A DNA stretch of 64,000 nucleotides, taken from Armillaria gallica (lineage: Eukaryota; Basidiomycota; Agaricomycetes; Agaricales; Physalacriaceae). A model generated the notes under the pieces. That model saw nothing but the letters and a program-made list of their open reading frames with translations. It did not search any database and had not been told where the DNA came from. Below are positions 57,225 through 64,000 of this stretch, one piece after another. A program made the translations under genes and the position numbers. The first letter of the stretch is position 1. Every line of letters starts with the position of its first letter. The stretch spans positions 744,001-808,000 of the forward strand of contig JBANDB010000013.1 of assembly GCA_037576215.1 (NCBI GenBank). Direction: 5' to 3'.

Positions 57225-60200
57225 ACAGGGCTGTCAACATGAAACGAATAACCTGCGTGTGCCGAAAACTGGAAGATTCAGGCAACGGGACATTTGATGT
57301 CTTCTTGAATTTGCTTGTTACTGTCAATCGAGTTAAGCCGAGAAGGGATTCGAGTTGGAAAAAGTTGTACTTAGTTTCGTGGTGCATGAACAAAAGATCC
57401 CAGGTCTCTATGCGAGTCTAATAAGTCATAAAGCGCGTGAATCGATCGGGAGGGGCAAATCTCCCTTCAAATGGATGAGGACGAAGCGTCCAAGCAACCA
57501 CCGCACCCGCTGACAGTTGCATAATAGCCTCCTAGTCTCCGCGCCACCAAGGTCCCCGTACTTTTGAATTCAGGAAGATGTCACGGATTTGAGAATTGGT
57601 ATTTTGATGATTTCCGTGCTGTTGCGTCGTTCATTGCGGATTTGGAGAGGAGACGAATTAGATTACAACAGAGATTTCGCTTGTTGGAATGTTTCGTCAA
57701 TCGTTGCTTCCAGGCTTGGTGAGTTCGACGTGCTGACCGGTTCAAGTTGCTATTCTGGGAGACAGATGTTCACCTCTCCTGGGGGAATCATGTCAGTTGC
57801 AATTTGAAACTTGAGCTCTGAAATGATACTTGAATTCCTCAGCGGACGTCACGGAGACCAGCTTTTACGGGGGCTGTTCCTGTTCTATGCCGTGTTCACT
57901 AATAGTGTTTCATAGCTGTAGCGCGTATCCTTTGTGTTATACATCACTCGTGGGAGATAGACTTGCTTTGTATATCAATGAGGATACGGCATCTACAGGA
58001 ATATGTAATTTTCTGGAGCATAAACCAAGTCGCAGCATTTGAAACCAATGAAAGCACTCACCGTCGAGATTCAGGGTCGTGGATATCAAGTCCATATTCG
58101 GAAATCAAAGCGTCGACGCGTCCAAAACAGCTCCAGGGCTAGATTTCCAGAGATGAGTGGTGATTCAAAGATTTTGTGATGACATACATACATTTTGAAC
58201 CGCTATTACCCGTCTCAGAGCACTCAAATCGACGAAGAATACTAAAAAAAGCTGAAAGTGCCATGTACCTTAGTCTCATCGACAGAAATCAGCGACTGTC
58301 GCAGTGGAGATATCGCTGGAACAGCGGAGGTAGATAATTCATCAAACATTACGGACCTTATAAATGGAAAGGTCCCCGTGCTTGAATACGGCCGAAATTC
58401 GAACAAGACCGAACTTGAGACTTGTTCAAATTCCACGGGTTGCGATGCAAGAGATGTTCTGGATTTCAGAACGAAGAAACGTCTTGACATGACGTGTGAT
58501 TCAAGTCCGCTCGGGATGTCCGGCTCCATTGATGTCTTGTAAATGGAATGCCAAAGGTTGACTCTGAGTTCTGAAGGCACAAACGAGGCGTATTGGTACA
58601 TGAATAACTTGCCGAAGACTAGAATTTACCTAAATAAGTGCTACGAAGCCTTATCCATCCTGACAATGAGAAAAAGGTAGAGTTCAGTCACCAAACGAAC
58701 CATAATTAAACTACCATCACTGCAAAAGTTCGTTTCCCGTAAATGGATGAAAATCAGGGACGGCCGTGCGTCACTCAGATATGAGAGTTGACCGACGAGA
58801 CCAATCAGATAGGTAACATCACCTGTCAAACAAACCTAGATGAGCTTTGAATGACGGCAGAAGAAGCGCAATCAAACCAGAAACCGGGATGGAAATTTGA
58901 ACCCAAAAAGTCAGATGCCCTTGAATAGCGAATTCAGTATCCGGAGATGGGGTGGGCCGTGGCTTGAGCGGTATTGAAACGAAGCCCAGAAGACTTGAAA
59001 TACGTCAAGAAAATCCAGTACAATTGAAAAATGGACAGGCCAGGAGAGTACGACTGTAAGCAGGAACGAGGACATTGCGGTGAAAGAATAAGTGCCGGTA
59101 ACTTGATTAATTTCAAGACGCGTCAGCCACGTGCTCCCGTGGCTTTCTTCTTTCTATTATACCCCCATCTTTGCTCACACCTTTCGCTTGTTCGACGCTC
59201 ACTCCAGTGCATCCTTTACCTTGAATACGTCTTCCAATATTCAAGGATTCGGCAGCCCGATAATATTGATGGAATATGTCAGGGATATATCAACCGAGCT
59301 GCGCACACCACACACCTCGCGCGCGTTCAGGGTTTCTTACTCTCTGCGCAGCCTGAAACACCCGCATCCAGACACGCACCAACACCAACATCAATATCCT
59401 TCAACACCTCATCTTGTTCGACGCTGATGGATCTGGTTTTTTCGTTGATTTGAAACAGATTTCGCGCCGAGACGACGTGTCGTCATCCAGCGAGCAAGGT
59501 CAAGATATTGTGCATGCGACAGAGTAAAGGATGGGATGGCGGGAGGGCACAGGGGAGATTGAAGTAGACGGTCGGGGACACGAAGACACGCCGGGAATGG
59601 TATGTCCCTTTTCTCATTCTGTGTCCGCGCACTCATTCGCTTCTCACCATGTCGGGAAACACATGACTCCCTCCAGACTTCCAGAACTTGTTTTTGGCCT
59701 CAAGCTAGGCGCGCTTACACACTTCTCAGCTCAATCACACAAGACTCTGCCTCAGATGATCACTTGAAGGATTTCTGTTTCGTTTCAAGCAATGTAGTAG
59801 ACTCGGACTTTTCACTGGCACGACGTATCGTCGGCCCGCGAGCAAGGCAGGACAGTGCGAAGACGAGGGCGTGAAGGATGGGATGGCGCACGTAGGGAGG
59901 GTTGAAGGAGACATTCGGGGACGCGTCTCGGAGATGGTATGTCCTTGTGTTACTCTAACCTGACGCGCACTCATCCATTTTGCAGCCGATACCAGGCAAC
60001 GCACGACTCCCTCTATCTGTCGTCAAACCATCATGATCATGGTCTCTCAAGCGACAAACGCGACTTTGGTGAGGACTTTGCTGCTGACTGGCGCAGTCCA
60101 AAGTCTGGAGGCCTGGGCTGATAACCACGGGTACTAGTCGATCTATCGATGTCCGTGGACCTGTAGAGATCCTGATGGATGAACTGAGACAAGCTGAGTA

Positions 60201-60911
60201 TGCTCTAATACCGCCATAGAATTATTATGACTCCCCAGAACTTCGCGCGGAGGTTCTGCAAGCGACCAGTGACTAGCGTCGGTAAACTTCATTTGCAGCA
60301 ATTACACGGCCTAGATGCTACCAACGGCGTCGAGCTCATCGAAATGGCGCTGTAGATTTGGAGAGGTACCAAGGTAACCGCATATACCGAGTGTTTTCGT
60401 GCTCGGCTGGCGGCAATGCGGAGATTAGACGTAATTTTCGTTGTAGGAGAAGGTGAGTCCGTTTGTTTCTCTCTTCGTGTCGTCGTCTTGTTCCCCATTA
60501 TGCCGTATCAGGTTGACCTCACAGGGATACCATATATTCGCGGCGTCACTTCCACTTCGACCTCCCGATAAGTGCGTTATCACCGTTTTGCCTGGTATTG
60601 GTTGACTTACAGCTACGAACTTCAGCTTCAGTGCTTCAGCTTCAGTACTTCAGTGCCCATCAAGTCCAGGTTACTACACACGATGCATTTTCGTTTGTCC
60701 TGCCCTTTCCCGCCTTGGATGCAGTACGTTACAGCTTTATATTACAGGTATCTGCTTACAGTCATTCAGGTCGACTCTTAGGACCACTCCCGTGGTAACA
60801 CTCGACACAAATCGGGTATGTACTACGTGGCGGGTTGGCGCGGTGGGAGCGATGGGAGGCAAGGGATGGGCAGAACGGGAGTTCAATTGGTGGTGGGCCT
60901 GTAGTTGGCCA
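57225..60911. repeat. Block D, copy 3 (most complete)
   Basis: Contains everything in 29370-32935 with about the same order. On the minus strand, 58601-58242 is one 119-residue frame (SELRVNLWHSIYKTSMEPDI, FEFRPYSSTGTFPFIRSVMF), followed upstream by the hydrophobic peptides at about 59116-58640. The frame before 58242 ends at a GTACAT donor. This is the best copy from which to judge what gene block D once held; I do not recognise it. Confidence 0.55.
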
Positions 60912-60936
60912 CTATAATTGATGTACATAGATAGCA

Positions 60937-60944
60937 AGTAAATG
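60937..60944. repeat. 8-bp target-site duplication, left
   Basis: AGTAAATG directly before the left inverted repeat. The same 8 bp follow the right inverted repeat (62775-62782), and occur once in the uninterrupted blocks at about 14186 and (as AGTAAACG) at about 32961. Confidence 0.85.
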
Positions 60945-62774
60945 CACCTGTTAAGCCCACAAATGCGCAGATATAACCGCTGTTAGTGATGTATGTTAAC
61001 GGCTATAACAACTGCAGGAGAGAGGGATATTCACTGCACCCCAATAATTATTCAATAAAGTTGTCTTCCGTGATCAAGTCCCCTGGCATGTTTTGTCAGC
61101 AATTGTTATTGCGCACACGTGCACTCAGTGCCGCCCCGAGTTCCCGCTAAGTTCCCGTCGTCGTGATGACCGACTACCCGGTCAATCCTATCCCTGTGCT
61201 TGCCGGGACATAATGATGGCAAGCTCACTGCTCGTATTCCATCATTCCATCAGCAGGCATGTCCGGCAAATAATACTTGTCCAGTTCCGATTCTTCCGAA
61301 CTCATGGCATCTGTTACGCGCATGCCGCCGGCCCCCGCTTCACACCAAACCCAACTTCAATTCGAACTCCATCCCTATCGGACTCCGCGGCCTCCGACCG
61401 CTTACCATTACTCTACCACATTTGATATTTCATTTATCATTTCATTTTACTATTTCACATATTAATTCTAGAACCCGAATTCGGTAGCGAACAGACCTCC
61501 GCCGGAGTCCATCGAACTCCGACTCGGATTTATCTACTACTATATATATTGTAGAATTACTTGTAGATACTCAGTTCGAATATCAACTTGGTTTAGCCAA
61601 ATCTCTCTCTGACTCCAAGTCTAATCTATTGCTCTCCAAGTCCGCGGCCTCCGCTCCGTTGGACTATCCTTGCTCTCTATCCGAACCTTCGCTCTCCGCG
61701 GACTCCGCTCCGTAATCCAATCTTAGGGCTTCGGCTCAAGGGTGACGTTGCTAATAGCTTCGCCAAAGCCCACGCACTCCGCGGACCTCCGCTCGTGCGA
61801 GTTATCTTTGTCTATTTGGCACGTCCCTAACAGCATCCCGCCTTCTCTCACTGCTCAGCCTGCGTGAAGCATTTATGATGTCAGTTATAAGCACCATGCT
61901 AACTTGTAATGATGGAGCATGGCATGCGTGGAGTCTTGAGGGCGACGACATAGACAGTGATCCGAGATCTCATGTACATACTTGTTATTACTTGTAAGTA
62001 TATTCATGGACAGTCTTTCTAGGTTCTATCCATTTGTCTGGCATATAGTATATACTATGTAGTTGACTATATTGTCAAGCCGGTGATCTGCATGAGCTCG
62101 TGTATATATGAAAGACGGGTGGGCGTACATAGAGCATAAGTAGCAGGTCATAAGTCGAAGTCATATGGGTAAGACCCTTGGGTCCCGAAGTGATCAGACT
62201 TTAATCAGACTTTTAATCATACACTTGGTCCTCCGCCTTAATATTCATACATATCATAGATATACTTGAATACATACGATCTCAGAAAGATCGAGGGTTA
62301 ACGAAGCATCTGAAAAGGTAGAATTCCTCATCGAAGTGGACGTTGGTCGTGCGTCGGTTGGCTTAAGTAGCCGGTCCCGGATAATGACACATCGGAATCG
62401 GACCGACTCTGATGTCCTCCTGGCAGCATTAATAGTACTGGTAGAGATCAAGGCTCAGTCTGACAAAATGGGCATTAATTTGTTGCTATTTTACAGATAG
62501 AAATTAGAATACGGGCTTAGCACAGGGATGGGATTGATCGGGTAGTCGGTCATCACGACGATGGGAACTTAGCGGGAACTCGGGGCGGCACTGAGTGCAC
62601 GTGTGCGCAATAACAATTGCTGACAAAACATGCCAGGGGACTTGATCATGGAAGACAACTTTATTGAATAATTATTGGGGTGCAGTGAATATCCCTCTCT
62701 CCTGCAGTTGTTATAGCCGTTAACATACATCACTAACAGCTGTTATATCTGCGCATTTGTGGGCTTAACAGGTG
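60945..62774. mobile_element. Non-autonomous DNA transposon with 256-bp terminal inverted repeats
   Basis: The left end CACCTGTTAAGCCCACAAAT and the right end ATTTGTGGGCTTAACAGGTG are exact reverse complements. Pairing continues with few mismatches for about 256 bp (60945-61200 with 62519-62774). The 8-bp duplicated target AGTAAATG flanks it. An 8-bp duplication is typical of hAT (also P-like) elements; the long inverted repeats and CACCTG end are not classic hAT, so superfamily is open. The 1.3-kb interior has no transposase-like frame, and carries several CTCCGCGG motifs between 61380 and 61800. It sits in the upstream block of DUF6535 copy 6, about 940 bp before the ATG. Confidence 0.85.
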
Positions 62775-62955
62775 AGTAAATGAATACATGTTTTATTGAT
62801 TACTATCGACGTACAATGATACACACCGACAATAGTCTATGAGCATCGATGGTTATCCATGGGCGACGATCGCAAAACCATGGGATGCCCCATACTTTCT
62901 TAGAGAGTTAACCTATAGAGCTCTATAGATTTCTCGACTGGTATCGCTCCTACGG
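62775..62955 (+). promoter_or_regulatory. Upstream block of DUF6535 copy 6, right of transposon
   Basis: Starts with the second AGTAAATG and continues the block known from 14190 and 32965 (ATTACTATCGACGTACAATG) to the GGTATCGCTCC sequence, where a second insertion begins. Confidence 0.5.
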
Positions 62956-63620
62956 GCTCGTTACTGATGTCCGTGGAATTTACTGATTACTGTTACTGAA
63001 TTCAAATTGAACGTCACGTGAACATATCGCGTGGCCTCCACGCGAGCATCCGGATTTGACGCAGATGAAGTCGTGTTCAAGTCGCGTCGAACTTTTGCTA
63101 CTCACCAACACGCAGCCAAGCCCAGGAAGCTTCGTTTGGGTGCTCAAGTAATTTAAATACTTTTGATAACTCTTTGAATCAGTTTTTCGTCCCCTTTTCT
63201 TCTCCGGACAACACATTGCTGGCCTCACAACCAACCAGTAGTTATCTTCAAGCAATTTCGAGGAAGGCACATATGAACGGGCCTAATGAACCACTGGAAC
63301 GGGAAGCATCACCACAGCAAATTTGCTTGCCTGATATCTTTTGTGCTCCAGGATTTTCTACTGACATTTAAACACTGCTGGGGCCGGTTCCTTTTCAGGA
63401 CGGAAAAAGGTATTATAAAAATGTCGTGACTTTTCATTACCTTTGTACGCCACAAAAACAGGATACGGAAAACTCAATGAAAAACATGTCCTATTTAGCG
63501 CTCCTTTCGTGTGCCAAAAATAGCTGCTTTTCTATGAATGAAAAGCGGTTTCCTTTGTTCTGGCCGCGGGAAACACCTTTTCCATTCCGTTTTTCAAGCT
63601 CTTTTCCTTACATTAAAAGA
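62956..63620. mobile_element. About 665-bp insertion upstream of copy 6
   Basis: Other copies go from GGTATCGCTCCCTACGCAC almost directly to GACTTTTGACTGGGG. Here unrelated sequence lies between. It includes a small minus frame (62980-63270) and the plus frame 63426-63677, neither recognised. No clean inverted ends or target duplication were found. Confidence 0.45.
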
Positions 63621-63712
63621 GTACGACTTTTGACTGGGGCTGGATATACCGTAGTGAGAGGAAATGTAGACGCTTAAGAAAGCGTTTTATCCGCAGCTTC
63701 CGCCCTACAGCC
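63621..63712 (+). promoter_or_regulatory. Promoter box and leader of DUF6535 copy 6
   Basis: GACTTTTGACTGGGGCTGG followed by a 6-bp GATATA change and GAGGAAATGTAGACGCTTAA (63658-63677), then the conserved leader ending CCCTACAGCC before the ATG. Confidence 0.5.
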
Positions 63713-64000
63713 ATGCCATCTGCTCATACCGTCCAGGACAATGACAACGACAGCCACTCATCGGCGTCTGACGCTTCTGAGGGTGAAGCTCACTCAAGGA
63801 CTTCTCACATCTCCCAGGATCATGATCCAGAGGTCGAGAATTTGACGTCTCATTCCCGGCGTCGACGACGCAAGCCGAGGCGCAGGACAATGGGCATGGA
63901 ACGTCCTGAGTACATCAACAAAGGTGCATCTATTCTTCTCCCCCATGGGCGCCCGTCTCATGAAGAGCTTAGGGAATGATCCATTTGACTACGAAAAGAA
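63713..64000 (+). CDS. DUF6535 membrane protein, copy 6 (5' part, cut by window edge)
   Basis: Exon 1 is 63713-63923, intron 1 is 63924-63972 (49 nt, as in all copies) and exon 2 begins at 63973 with the conserved NDPFDYEK sequence. The N-terminus has the Arg cluster (SRRRRRKPRRR). No lesion in the visible part. The remainder lies outside the window. Confidence 0.8.

Noticed and set aside
60945..62774. LTR retrotransposon interpretation
   Set aside because: The terminal repeats are inverted, not direct, and the target duplication is 8 bp; no reverse transcriptase, integrase or primer-binding site is seen.
62980..63270. 96-residue minus-strand frame in the copy 6 upstream insertion
   Set aside because: No motif and no second copy; not enough to call a gene.

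Overview
The window is eukaryotic and looks like a filamentous basidiomycete, most likely an Agaricomycete. Genes are interrupted by many GT-AG introns of about 40-65 nt. The recognisable families are mushroom-type: DUF6535 membrane proteins, F-box proteins, FunK1-like kinase N-termini, a phenol-hydroxylase-like FAD monooxygenase and an expansin-like secreted protein. I saw no tRNA, rRNA or CRISPR array. All exon structures were worked out by hand from splice signals, reading-frame continuity and comparison between copies.

Layout. 1-11 kb is mostly ordinary gene space: an intact 10-exon FAD monooxygenase (358-2475, +), a convergent Ser/Thr-rich single-pass membrane protein (2773-about 4590, -), a decayed FunK1-like fragment (about 6.9-7.9 kb), a 3-exon conserved protein of unknown function (8036-9156, -) behind an F-box ORF (9178-9741, -), and a 2-exon unknown gene (10138-10867, -). 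One further clean single-copy gene, a five-exon secreted expansin/RlpA-like protein (19892-20497, -), sits inside the repeats.

From about 11.7 kb to the right edge the window is a direct array of six copies of one DUF6535 gene, starting at 14450, 25451, 33232, 41669, 50610 and 63713 (the last cut by the edge). Each has the same three-exon plan with a 49-nt first intron. Copies 1 and 4 are open (905 and 1054 aa). Copy 2 has one frameshift, copy 5 a 19-nt exon deletion, and copy 3 many lesions. Copies 1-4 are followed by a homologous 3' block ending in a decayed 2H-phosphoesterase (AKAP7/ASCC1-like) gene; a fifth relic with the only preserved start codon lies upstream of copy 1.

Between units are repeated blocks assembled in different combinations: block C (22.1, 47.0, 55.8 kb), block D (29.4, 48.3, 57.2 kb, plus a split copy at 38/41 kb), F-box, LRR, FunK1 and JmjC-like relics. 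Insertions interrupt them: a 1,830-bp inverted-repeat DNA transposon with an 8-bp target duplication (60945-62774), a 2.6-kb insertion (38.33-40.92 kb) and two insertions of about 0.65-0.7 kb in DUF6535 upstream regions. The region reads as a recombination-prone, birth-and-death gene cluster. No biochemical function can be assigned to the DUF6535 proteins from sequence; the four membrane segments and long helical C-terminal part are the firm observations.
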